64,000 nucleotides of DNA from Rostratula benghalensis (taxonomy: Eukaryota > Chordata > Aves > Charadriiformes > Rostratulidae). The stretch spans positions 5,066,684 to 5,130,683 of the forward strand of contig VXAI01000020.1 of NCBI GenBank assembly GCA_013399305.1, given 5' to 3'. The stretch's first letter is position 1; each line of letters begins with the position of its first letter. Under the pieces are notes generated by a model. That model was given only the letters and a program-made list of their open reading frames with translations. It made no database searches and was not told where the DNA came from. Shown here piece by piece: positions 40,458-56,400 of the stretch. The translations under genes and the position numbers were made by a program.

Positions 40458-41440
40458 GATTAGTGACACAGAACCTAGCTGGAGGTCCATAACAAGTGGT
40501 GTTCCTCAGGGATCAGTACTGGGCCCAGTCCTCTTGAATACTTTCATCAATGACCTGTGTGAAGGCATGGAGTGCACCCTCAGCAAGTTTGCTGACAACA
40601 AAACTGGGAGGGCTGGGTGACACACCTGAAGGCTGTGCTGCCATCCAGCGACACCTGGACAGGCTGGATAGTTGGGCAGAGAGGAACTTGACAAAATTCA
40701 ACAAGAGCAAGTGTTAGGGTCATGCATGTGGGTAGGAATAAACCCATGCACCAGGACAGGTTGGGGGCTGTCCTGCTGGAGAGCAGAGAGTCCTGGTGGA
40801 CAACAGGATGACCATGAGCCAGAAAAAGTGCTCATGTGTCCATGAAGTCCAATGGCATCCCGAGGTGCATCAAGAAGAGGGTGGCCAGCAGGTCGAGGGA
40901 AGTTATCCTCCTCCTCTACTCTGCCCTGGTATGGCCCCATCTGGAGTATTGTATCCTGTTCTGGGCTCCCCAGTTCAAGAAGGAGAGGAAGATGCTGGAG
41001 AGGGAACAGCAAAGGGCTACAAAGTTGATTAGAGAACTAGAACTTCTCTCTTACGAGGAAAGGCTTGAGGGACTTGGGTCTTTCTAGTCTGGAGAAGTCT
41101 GAGGGGGGCGAAACTGTCAAGACCTATACATACTTAAAGGGAGGATGGGGCCAGTCTTTTTTCAGTGGTGTCCAGTGAGAGGACAAGAGGAAATGGGCAC
41201 AAGCTTGAACATAGGAAGTTCCATCTAAACATGAGGAGAAACTTCTCTACTCTGAGGGTGGCAGTGCACTGGAACAGGCTGCCCAGAGAGGTGGTGGAGT
41301 CTCTGTCTCTTCATGAAGACATTCAAAACCCAGCTGGACAAGTTCCTCTGCAACCTGCTATAGTTGGACCTGCCTTGGCAGTGGGGATGGACTAGCTGAC
41401 CTCTAGAGGTCCCTTCCAACCCCATATCATTTTGTGATCT
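40458..41440 (+). mobile_element. CR1 LINE 3' part (RT motif to 3' end), defective
   Basis: About 980 bp in sense orientation. It begins in the RT palm region ([14 protein letters not shown]). The catalytic box reads FADN at 40588-40599 instead of FADD, and a stop follows six codons later. Further on, after frameshifts, it has [19 protein letters not shown], then [11 protein letters not shown], then [10 protein letters not shown]. The tail has GACCTCTAGAGGTCCCTTCC and ends CATTTTGTGATC. The altered catalytic aspartate plus frameshifts make it inactive. It is the longest continuous CR1 piece in the window after the 24.2 kb copy. Confidence 0.92.
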
Positions 41441-42687
41441 TTTACTCAGGTTTTATAACTTCCTTATTGTATCTGCAACTGCTCGAAGAAAAAAGTCCTA
41501 CCGGGAGAAAAAAATATTCCTGTTTCAGCTTCTTTTAATATTTTAATACTTGGAAACTACTCTTTACCTTTCTTTTAATCGCCATCAGCAAGAGCTCCAT
41601 GAATATCTGAGAACGTTTCTTAAAATAGGCTGTAGTGCATCTTCCCTTCTTATTTTCATCCCTCTTTACTCTTTTTCATGTGTCATGTACCTACCCTCCT
41701 CTTGATCTTCTTGCCGTTTTCTCCTCTTCTTCCATCTCTGTGGACTTTCTTCTCTCACTCTGTATCCTACCTTGCCCTCCTTTCCTAACCATTTACCCAT
41801 CTTTCTTCACACAAAGGGCTTTGAACTTTTACCAGGCTGCTGATAATTCCCCAATGACTAAAGCCGTTAATCAAAAATGAATACAAAAGATTTGAGTGGG
41901 ACATTTCCCACAATAGAAGTCCCTCCTCCTGTTAACTTCACACAAGCAGCTGGAAAAGACAATGCTGGATATTTTCCAGGACAATGTTCTCGTGCCCTGT
42001 TTGGAACTCCATCTCTCAATTCATTAATTTAATAATGGGTGGCTAGAAAATATCATATATTTTCTGCTTCAAAGAAGGAAACTTTTTATTTTTTTTTCTT
42101 TTATTCAGCCTACTGTCTTTGGCCAGTAAAGATTGTCTATTGTGCAGTTCAGCATGACTTATATTTTAGCTGTTGAGTGGGAGCACTGGCAATAACTGTA
42201 CTATTTCTCCTTGTCCTCCCAAATAACTTAAATAATGTTTTAAAGATAATTACTTCAATTTGCAAGTAGTGTCTCAGGCTATAGTTTGACCAAGAAGATG
42301 TGATAAAATGATCCTGATTTTTGTCAGCTACGTGATGTTCAGATCCCTGCAGGCAGCTTCCAGGAATGGAAAGGGCTCTGACCGGTTCCAGCTAACTGTA
42401 CTCTGGCCACACAATTGTCACTGACATGACTTCTAGACTGATCTGCCTGCTGCTTTTGGACCACAGCACGCTATCAGACCACACTTGGTTCTTGTTTAGA
42501 AGAATCATTTTCTGTCAGCGTAATTAACTGATAGCTGCAGGAGTAGTGGCTGCTTCTCTGGCAAAGCTTCCCACTTTCTGCAGAAACTGGTATGGGTAGC
42601 AAGAAGGCGAGCTTCCTAGCTGACTTTTCTTCATGCTGCCCCTCTGCTTGTGTTCCCTCCAGTGGCTGAAATGCAAATGATGTAGTT

Positions 42688-42735
42688 AGGTAGTCACATC
42701 AGGTAGTCACAGATGACATCAGGTAGTCACAAGTC
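42688..42735. repeat. Short tandem repeat (AGGTAGTCAC x3)
   Basis: AGGTAGTCAC occurs at 42688, 42701 and 42721. The second and third copies sit in 20-bp units (42696-42715 and 42716-42735) that share their first 16 bases. The array abuts the 5' edge of the CR1 copy that follows. Confidence 0.9.
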
Positions 42736-42737
42736 AC

Positions 42738-43202
42738 TTGATGGAGCAGGTCTGGAGGAGAGCCACGAAAATGAGGGTTGGGGCACCTTTCCTACGAGGA
42801 CAGGGTGTGGGAGCTGGGGTTGTTCAGCCTGGAGAAGAGGAGGCTCCAGGAAGACCTAATAGCAACCTTCCAGTACCTGAAGGGGGCCTACAGGAGAGAT
42901 GGGGAGGGTCTGTTTACAAAAGCCTGCAGTGACAGGACGAGGGGCAATGGCTTCAAGCTGGAGAAGAGCAGATTTAGATTGGATATTAGGAATAGGTTCT
43001 TTACTGTGAGGGTGGTGGAACACTGGAACAGGTTGTCCAGGGAAGTGGTTGAGGCCCCTTCCCTGGAGATATTCAAGGGGAGGCTTGATGAGGCGCTGGG
43101 CAACCTGGTGTAGTTGGGGGTGTCCCCGCTGACTGTGGGGAGGTTGGACTAGGTGACCCTAGAGGTCCCTTCCAGCCTGGACCATTCTGTGATTCTATGA
43201 TA
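42738..43202 (+). mobile_element. CR1 LINE 3' end, well preserved
   Basis: The copy runs from the RT C-terminal region to the very end of the element. An open frame at 42778-43113 reads LSYEDRVWELGLFSLEKRRL, FQYLKGAYRRDGEGLF, DRTRGNGFKLEKSRFRLDIR, EHWNRLSREVVEAPSLEIF and DEALGNLV before TAG, with no internal stop. The 3' UTR ends with GGTCCCTTCC, an AGCCTGGACC box and two octamer units, ATTCTGTG ATTCTATG. Intact frame and clean terminus make it the youngest-looking CR1 here. The 5' truncation removes all catalytic parts. It is in sense orientation in intron 1. Confidence 0.95.
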
Positions 43203-47066
<3,864 letters not shown>

Positions 47067-47080
47067 TGAAAATATAATCT

Positions 47081-47813
47081 TGTCGTGGGCGGAATGATTA
47101 ACTTCAGTCCCAAGGGAGAAGTAGTGAAATATTTATTAAGGTGAAACAACGATTTAACAAAATTAGTAGTAAATGCGACAGTGTTCTATGAGATTCAGTG
47201 CAAGGTACACTTGATTATTTACCGCATAGAGGACAGGGTCAGACAAGCTGTCAGGGAGACCCTCATGTTGAGACACAAGATTCAGAAAGGACTCTCTTGC
47301 TTTCTAAACTCCTTCTCAGAGAGGAGTCTAGGTGTGGCCAGATCCAATCCTAATCCCAGACCTGGTCAACGGTTTGTGTCTAAAGGGGTTATATATGCCA
47401 AATCAATCCCTTACATTATTTCACTAAGATTTCAAAGTTTAGCATGCCATTAGTCACCAAGAATCTGTTGTGGCAAACAATCTCTCAGCCTCGAGGAGCA
47501 GAACCTTAAGAGAGCATCCTTACAAAAGGGGAGATCCTGGCGTGCCAGCCTACTGCTGTACAGGAGAGCTCAAAGGGCTCTTGGGCTGCCTGCTATTTAT
47601 AGAGTAAGAAATTTGACCTATAGTTGTATACTCATGGGAACAAAATATCTAGGTCCCCGCTCCAAACAGTGTTTTGGCTGTGTTTCCAGCCATCCCTCAA
47701 AGTCCAGGTGCAATTTATTGCAACTGATGTTGTGATAGCCATGATGATCATGGCCCAAGCTGGAGGCAGGGGAAGGGAAAGATGGGGAAAACCAGGGTGA
47801 GGACACTGCCACA
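47081..47813 (-). mobile_element. Probable solo LTR of an avian endogenous retrovirus
   Basis: Read on the - strand, the block begins TGTGGCAGTGTCC and ends CCCACGACA, giving the TG...CA termini of an LTR. It has a TATAAATA box at 47601-47594 and an AATAAA signal at 47137-47132 further downstream, in the correct order. No gag, pol or env is adjacent, so this would be a solo LTR. I found no clean target-site duplication, and the exact right end is uncertain. The distance of about 460 bp from TATA box to poly(A) signal is long but possible. It sits in antisense to ASXL3, beginning 51 bp after the exon 2 donor. Confidence 0.5.
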
Positions 47814-48528
47814 CTCCACCCGGTGACTATAGTCAACTCATCGTACCTTCACAGAGTGGTGGTACAGTCACCTCTTGCCTCTGTGCCATAAATAGTGTAT
47901 TGGTAGTTTGTGTGCTTAGAGATCCACGGTAAGTAGACAATAAAGCATTGCTATTTCTTGTTTGCTAATTTGTATGTTTTGGGGTTGATGAAGTTGGGTT
48001 ATTTATTTGGTCAAATGCCAGATCTTTATAAACAGCTTAACTCTAAGCACACTGCCACAAATCTTTACAAAACATAAGCTGACGGTTAATGGTTGAATTG
48101 ATTTCCAGTACCAAAGTGGGAAGTATAGGTAATGGGATTTGTTTGTTTGTTTGTTTAAAATGGTTAGTGACTGGCTTACCTTTGTACCTTCCAAAAGGAG
48201 TCTGTGGAAGTCCTTGGCTTTTCTTTAGAAAGACAGTGTGATCTGTTCAGGCAGCCCCATGCTGCTTCTCATTTTTGCTGAAGGACTGAAGCTTGACAAC
48301 TTGGTTGCCTCTGCCACCATGTAAAATGGAGAAAGTGTGAGATGGAGCTAGACACACTCCTCCTCTCACTTGGGTTTGTGGTCTGGCACTTAAAGCACTG
48401 TCATGACAAGCTGGTGTTGCCTGTGGTAACGGGGGTTGTGCCAATAAAGAATTGGAAATCGAAGGAGAGAGGTGTTTGAACAGTGGGAGCTAGTTTGTGT
48501 GGCTCTAGAGGTTGGATACTGAGTTAGA

Positions 48529-48625
48529 ATCATAGAATGGTTTGGGCTGGGTAGGGACCTTAACGATCATCTAGTTCCAAGCCCCCTGCCATGGTCAGGG
48601 ATGCCTTCCATTAGACCAGGTTACT
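48529..48625 (-). mobile_element. CR1 LINE 3' end fragment
   Basis: AGAATCATAGAATGGTTTGG followed by GGGACCTTAACGATCATCTAG and a CCCCCTGCCATGG box is the reverse complement of a CR1 3' terminus, including the octamer tail. About 97 bp remain. It lies antisense in intron 2. Confidence 0.9.
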
Positions 48626-51600
48626 CCATAACAGTTGCTTAGTAACAGTGTAATTTAGATGTAGATTTCAACTATAATCTTTAAGCTATCAGGGAGTTGG
48701 TGGGTTTTCCAGAGCCTACAGAAATCGACAATTGTCTCCCTTTGACTCCTGGTTCAGATGGGCATGCAGCTTCTTGTTCCTCAAAGGTGATGTACTTGGT
48801 ATGTCTTATAGTGACCTGCAGATAGGAATATGGGCAGGAAACAAAATAAGTCAAGATATAACTGGTTCATTGGTGGAGGTCTCCTAGAAAATGCAGTTCC
48901 CTCTTCTCCAAATGCTATGGTAAAAAAATTCCATTCTAATATATATATATATACTTTAGTACTTATTGCTGTCTCAAAGCAAAGGGAGACACCTGCTTTT
49001 ACTTTAATTATATTCTTTGGTGTGAAACCTAAAATCTAGGACAAGAGAACTTCAAAGCCTATATAAAGGAATAGTAACACATTATGTCTGTTAGTTCTGA
49101 GTTTATTCTAGTGAACCAAAAGTAACCATGGGACATATTTTACTGCATTCACTGTTATTCCTAAGAAACAGAACACTGCATCATCATTTGCACTGCATAA
49201 TCATGCACTGCAGTGCTGTGTTGATAGCCTCATAACATGCTTATACTAGCTGCATTTTGGTAAAATTACAAATGAGTTGGTGTGCAAGACTAATTTCAAT
49301 TTGCCACCTTTTACAGATATAAAATGTTTTCGTTCCTGTCAAGAAATTACATCAAGTGTGTTTGTTGATGATGCCAAGGAAACAGGGGGATGAAAACTCT
49401 TGGAAAAAAGGCTGTTCAAATGTGTGTTATGCTGCAAGGATTTGCATACAACAAACACAACAACAAAGCAAGAAAAACCTAACTTTGAAAATCTGTTTTT
49501 ATTAAGATACTGTTTCTCACGGTAGTGAATAGATTACTTTCTTCTTAACGTCTTGCGATATGAGACAACTGCTCACATGCCTGATAACAACATCTTTGTA
49601 ATTTCAAAAATTTTTGTTTCCCTGAACAGTGCATGAATAAAGTTTTGTGTGCAAAACCTATGGGAGTTGAGTGAAGGCTGAGTTTTTATATGATTTAAAT
49701 ATTGAAAATGTAGAAGCCCTTCTTAATAGCTGCAGAATGAATAATAAGAGAAAGATTCCTATAAAGAGGTTTAAAGCTCCAGATCTCCTTTCTTGTCTTC
49801 AGTTACTAAGAAACTGAGAATTGCAGGGAAATAGGAAATAAATTCAGTTTCATTCTGATTTTTATTCATGGTGTGGTATGTGGAGGAGCGTGTGAATGTG
49901 GAGTAGATTACAGGATGCCATATGTGGTCATGAATACCTAGATAACTGAGCAGGATAAAATTCAACATTCTTTACTCCTTACTTGACACATTGTAGTGCA
50001 TTATAGGCTAGGTCATCCTAAACTGATGAGCCTAAAAATTCTATGTTCTGCAATTGTAAAAACAAACAAAAAAACCTAAAGTCTTCTAATATAACTTCTG
50101 ATTTCATGGGAATGTTGTGTTTCTGCTGCATTTTAATATTGATCAGAAACAAACCTGCAAAGTTGTCTAACTTCCTGACTCTTAGTAGGAGCTGATAAGA
50201 TATTTGACTTCATACACTTATTGTTTGGTTGGGCATCAGCGCTTAAGTTTTAAGTTTTGCTTTTGACAGTCCTTGAATTTAGCGTCTCCCATTTACTTCA
50301 TCCAACTCTGTGATTTCTTTCAGTACTTTTCTACCATATGGTGACTTTGCTGTTATCAAATATGAACTTTACTGGTCTCTGTTCTGCAGCCATCTACAAT
50401 GAGCAATTACCTGGTCCATAAGCACTAGAATAGCACTAGCATATTTTGTTCTCTATTGATTTGTGTATTCTTTAAAACTGAATTTACACCAGCGATATGT
50501 ACTACTTTAATATACTTTACTAATTCCTTTATACTGATTATCACTGTCAGTAGAACCTTGGCAATCCTAAATGAAGTTCTTAAAAAATTTTCTTCTCTAC
50601 TGCTCCATTTATAGATGAACGAGATTAATTGGCTTAGTCATTTTTCAAAGATATTGCAGCATTAATTAATCTAAGGCTTTTTGCTGTGGTACTAAATCTG
50701 AATGAATAACATATGATTTTCAGCAATGTCATTGTGGTCATTATGTGTAAGCTTTAAAAAGACACAGTCAGATTATTCAGCCTCGTCTTGTCTTTGTTTG
50801 CCATAAAGACATCAATTTGCACATTTATTTTTTTATTACTCACATAATTAAACACAACAGGAGGAAAATTCTGAAGTTATAAAGCACATAGATGTTAGGG
50901 ATTAAAATAAAAACTTACTGACACATTCTGGGAGAGGTTATAAACCTACCCATTGTCATATATCTTGGGGTACGTGCAGCTGAATTTTGGCTTTTAGATG
51001 TTGTTTAAATGCTGTTATGACGGTTGTTTATAAAATGGTTAGCAGGCAGACAGTTCTTTTGCTACCTAGAAGGAGTAAAAACTTCTAAGAGAAACCTTTG
51101 GGAAGTAGAAGATATGTGGTTTTCTTCTGCGGGTGGCAGTGGGAGGAGGGAGAAGTACTTATTTTACATTCATGCCTGTGGTGGTAGTGAACTGCCAGGC
51201 CAAGAGCCCTGAACACTGAAATCTCTTTACAAAGATGACAGACAGCCGCTCACGTCAGTAGCGCACGGCGCTCTGAATTTGCCTTCCTGGTATCCACAGT
51301 CCTGTTCTTTTGGAAACATTGAACGTTTCTAGACCTGCAACCTGCTGGTTGTGCATCCTATTGCAAGACTTTGCTGATTTTGGTAGCGTGACATAGACTA
51401 GTAGTCAGTGTGATCCACTCCAGCCTCACTGCTCCTTTTCTGCTGCCTCACTAGTTGTTCTCCGTCTTGTATTTCTGCTGTTACTTATTCCTGTTAAGGT
51501 CTAGAATTCCCCTTACTGGATTGTATTCAAGTCTTCTGCAGACCGTTTCTCAAATTTATTCAGATTGCTTTAACATGTAGTCTTGTCTTTCAGCATGGGT

Positions 51601-52027
51601 GCAGCCTGTCCAAGTTTAGTATCATCTGCTTATTAGAACTCGTTTCCTTTTGCAGCATTATATTTCTCATCTGTGCTTATGAAAGTCATGAGAAACAATG
51701 TCCAAAGACTCATTAAGTGAGGCTATATGATATGTACTGCTGCTTCTCTAACTACGGGGTCTGATAATATGTCATAAAGAGTACTTTGATAGGTTTGAAG
51801 TAATTTGTTCTTGGCAGACTCAACTCCACTTCTTATCTGCTAGATACTTACAAATAATTTTTATTCCGTATTTTGGGAGAATTGAAATTGAGTTGCTGCA
51901 TTTCTACTTCCTTGGTGTTTCCCGGTCTTTTGAAATCCCTGGTGCCCTCTACGAATTCTTAAAAGTGACGAGAATTCTGAGACTGGCCCAGTCAGCTTTT
52001 AATTTGTTATGCTGAATTTCTACAGAT

Positions 52028-52475
52028 TTACAGAATCACAGAATTGTCATGGTTGGAAAGAACCTCTGAGATCAGAGTCCAACCATACACACAAACCCCC
52101 ATACAATCTCAGCCACTCGAGCATGCTACTAGGGCATGCCCTGAAGTGCAAATGTTTCTTAAATACCTGTAGGGATGGTGACTCAACCACCTCCCTGGGC
52201 AGGCCATTCTGATACCTGACCACACTTTCAGTAATGTAATTCTAACCTCTAATCTAATTCTAATGTAATTCTAATCTCTAATCTAAACCTCCCCTGCCAC
52301 AACTTCAGACCATTTTCTCTGGTTCTGTCATTACTCACTTCTCTACAACCTCCTTTCAGGTAGTTGTAGAGTGCAATGAGGTCTCCTTTTGGCCTCCTCT
52401 TCTCCAAACTAAACATGCCCAGTTCCTTCAGCCTCTCTTCATATGACTTGTTCTCTAGCTGATTTGAGAACATCT
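52028..52475 (-). mobile_element. CR1 LINE 3' part with internal tandem duplication
   Basis: On the - strand it reads [38 protein letters not shown] and [20 protein letters not shown], which is CR1 RT C-terminus, and then the 3' UTR with TTGGAAAGAACC and an octamer tail at 52031-52045. A 29-bp duplication at 52232-52289 interrupts the frame. It lies antisense in intron 2 and is closely related to the 38.7 kb copy. Confidence 0.92.
52232..52289. repeat. 29-bp tandem duplication inside CR1
   Basis: Units at 52232-52260 and 52261-52289 both begin TAATGTAATTCTAA and differ at three positions. Neither the 38.7 kb copy nor the 42.7 kb copy shows such a doubling, so it arose within this copy. Confidence 0.9.
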
Positions 52476-53413
52476 AATTTATTTAATTATCGCCTTTTCC
52501 ATTTTTTCCATGTTTGTTCCTCGTGTTAGTTTTAGTAGCCAACTAATCATAGACAGCTAATTAGGTGCCAACAAAGAAAAGGCACTGGCACTCCTCTGGT
52601 TTTGGTGTAAGTGCTCAGTCCCTCCCCTTCATGGAAGAGCAAGCCAGTTTCCAATGTGTTGGTGTACTTACAGAAATATCTATGGGCATGGTGGGTGGGG
52701 AATTTTGCTGAGGTTTAATTTCCTGAAGCCTGTTTTCTTCGTTTTGTGTTCTCCCTTATTTTCCTGAAGTGGAAGAGTCATCCCTTCATGAACGATCCAT
52801 TATTTCAGCTGCTTCTTCCCCACTGGTTCAAGTCAAACCTAGTAATACAATCCTTCCTAACTACTTTTTACATCTTCTGTTTAAGGATTTTCTTTTTCCT
52901 AATAGCCCCAGGAACTGGCCAGATGTGCAGAGGCACATGTGTCTCTTTTTCCCAAGAGGTGTCTGCACAGTCACAATGGGGATATTTAAAAAATTTTTTT
53001 TTGCTGATTCTCACAGAAAAATGCTTCTCTCTCCAGTTGCCCTGATTTCTTGTTATATTAAACTCTGACTCTAAAACCATCCTTGGTTTTGCCCTTTTTT
53101 GTCATTGCCTGGAAATTGCCTGTAGGACCACCAGGAATAACCTACCTGGTCTCTTCTGTTTGGGACACTCCTTCATGGAGGGTAGGACCAATTGAGGACT
53201 GCTTAAAATTACCTTAAAAATAATACAGAAGTTGGTATGAATTAGGCATTTCAATTAAGGAAGAGAAGACTGAGTTTAGACGTAGTAAGTCTTCTGATAC
53301 ATGAAAGATAAGAAAAAATATGGGAGTAAGTTACCCTGCATGTCTGGTATGGACAGGACGAGAAAGGAGGCCTTTAAATTGCAGCAAGAAAACATTCTGA
53401 TTAGCTAGTATAA

Positions 53414-53444
53414 ATATATATATATATATATACTTTTTTTTTNT
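53414..53444. repeat. (TA)n microsatellite with T-run and an N
   Basis: About 19 bases of alternating A and T are followed by a C and a T-run containing a single N at 53443. The N marks an unresolved base in the homopolymer. Confidence 0.9.
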
Positions 53445-56400
53445 CGAATACTGTTCAACAGTTCCTTTTGGTTTAGACACTAGGTCGTAAGAGTAGAACT
53501 GAAGGGACAAAATGGATGCAAAATATTACATTAACCCTATATATACTTTTTTTTTTTTCCTAACAGGTATAATTGATTTCTGTCATAAGCTGTGGGGGAT
53601 GTGAGAGATCTCTAGATAAATAAAACCAATTTACATATGCCTTTACCAGGAATTATGTAGATTTGGTTGATCTTGCCTTGGACTAGGGGAATGTACTAGC
53701 ATACCCCTTTATCCATATCTTTCTATGATTTTTTAGATCAGTTTGCAGTACCTGGGCCATACATCTAGTTTGAGTTCTAGGGGAGAGTAGCCAGGCAAAT
53801 TCTGTTAAATGTTTAATGTTAATAGCCCTAGATTATGTCCTGGCTTTCTGTAATTCCCTTTCTCCTTTGCTTGGTGAGGCTGGAAAATTGACTTGTTTGG
53901 AAAAGATGGAAGCCATGGATTCTAGGTGTAACTTAAAAGCCAATAAACTTTCAAAATAGAGCCATCAATTTTAATTTTATTTGGAGTGCAACTTTAGCCC
54001 CAGCTATGCTACCTATTTACTTTCCTCCTCCATTAGACTCAAGACCGTGAACCTTGGAATGGGATAATTTCATGGTATCTTTGCTATTTAGCTAGAGTAG
54101 CTGATCTCTGTATTGTCAGATAATCTTAATTATGCTGTTCAGGTAATTCACAGAAGAGGTTAAAAAAAAATCCCTTCCCATCATTCTGTTGTTCATTTCC
54201 CATTAAGAATCTTAAACGTTTTGATGTTTCTTGATCTTTAATGATGAGAATCACAACATTAGTTCTCCTGTTTTCCTCTGCTTATTTTGACTTTTGATAC
54301 TCAAGATTAAGCTATCCCTTGATTTATTGTTGTGACAGTAGTCTTTCGGAAGACGCAGAAGAGATGCTTGCCACCGGCACTGGCAATAGCGCTGTTTCTT
54401 CTGCACTCCACAGCGTTGATAATATCTATCATGAATGATATCGTAACATATTAAGTCTTCTGAACCTAGGAACATAGCAAAGTATGACCCCAATAAATCT
54501 CAAGACACTCTCACTGGATTTACATTCTTTGTGCAGAAATATTAAACCAGTGGGTTAACTAGAATTAAACCCACTTTGAACCGTTGAGTAGAGTCATTAA
54601 TGGAATAAAACACATGATCCGTGCAGGGTCTGCCTTTAGCTCTGAAGCGAGATGTTACTCCTGAAAATATTACTGTCACTTCTGAATCCTTTGATCTTTT
54701 TGACAGTGTCTCTTTAAGCCTTTGCAGACTTGATCCTTAGAGCTATTGACTTAAAAATAAAATCCTTTCTGAATGCTGCTGTTTCTGTAAATAGGTTAAA
54801 TGAGCTGGCAACTGTCTTGTTGTTTATCTTTTTTGATTTCCCTGTTGTATTGTGTATGCATATAGACAGAGATTTTTTTCTTCCTTTATCTATAACGAAA
54901 TTCAAAGATGTCATTGTAATCCATAATTATTAACAAGTCATATTTTTTATCTTCCACTTAAAAAAAACCACAACAAAAAGAGGAAAAAAAAGGCAAGTGC
55001 CATCTAATAACCAAAAGCTCTTAAAAAATTCACTGGAAGAGCTTGTCTTAAGGCTGTGATTGTTAACAGAAGAGCACAGACAGTTAAAAAGCTTCAGTGG
55101 TTGCATATATCTGATGGAATTTATTTGGGAGCCTCTTCAGCTGAAGGAGTGCCCTCTTTTGTCTTGAAGGTAGTTATTCCCTGCAACAGACTGAAAGGAA
55201 GCCTTGATGGGAAAAGAGAGAGAAAGCTGTTTGTGTTCTTTGGCCTGGCACTATTAGGTTGATTTTTATGCCTCTGCAGATGAGGCTTTTGGCTGTAGAG
55301 CAGTGATAGAAACAAACTTTCAGTACAGCCTGTCTTTCTGCATAAATTCACTTCAGACACCTCTTTGAAACACTGGTCTTCCCAGTGTGACAACAAACTG
55401 CCTAATTTGGCAGGCAGTTGTGATAGCAGCAATTTCAGCTGAAAATTTCAGGCTTGTTCTTCTTGCATGGTTTATGCCACAGTGCAGTCTAACCTCGTAA
55501 ACACTGATGGGTTTCCTACACCATTGCATTCCAGCGTTGGAACTGTAACTTGCATAATCACACCCGTGTCACCTCTGCGGTAATCATTTCAGGTTTGGAT
55601 AGTGATGTAGCTCCGAAACAACTATGGTACTAACTCGAGCCTCAAAGCAGGGTTGAAGGTAGGTTTGGTAATTCTTGATTCCGTGTTGGTGCATTGTCAT
55701 TACCCTACCCTTAGTTTCAAGCCAGCTTGATTATGTCTGTACAATGATAAGCCTGTCTTTGTATTGATTTGGAAAACTAGTTTTGGGTGCTAATGGAAAA
55801 CAGATGTAAGATAATAAAACCTCAGATATTTTCCCTCAGCTAGTTGCAATGAAACAGAAATTTTATTTGTGATGGTGCTTCTTCCATTGTGTGTACACAT
55901 AAAGGATATATTTCAATATAAGACATTTAACTACCTTGAATGTTTTAGGGTTTTTTTTGCCTGAACTAAAATTATCTTCATTTTTGCTCCCATATTTAGA
56001 TTATTGGAGATTATCTGAGAAAGTTTTTGTTTTAATGCTGCTCCTCTTCCTTTCACAGGACAATAGAGTGTCTGTCTAGGGACTTTAATAAACAGTCCAT
56101 TAAAATCAGCCTGCGCATCAGCATTTTTGCTAAAATTGCCCATTTGAGTGTTTGGGTTTGTTTTGGGTTTGTTTTGTTTTATTTTTCCCCCCATGACGCA
56201 TGTAGGAAGAGGTGCCCCAACTGTTGCAGACAGGTAAAAGTCATGCTTGTGTCACAGCTGCAAATACCTTTGTCAGCTTTCTAAGATATCAATTTAATTT
56301 ATGGAAATCTTTTGGATGATAAATGGCACAATGTAAACAGTAAGACTCTTTTGAGTATGACTCAGAATACTTTGAAGGATAGTGTTCTTACTGATAAGAA

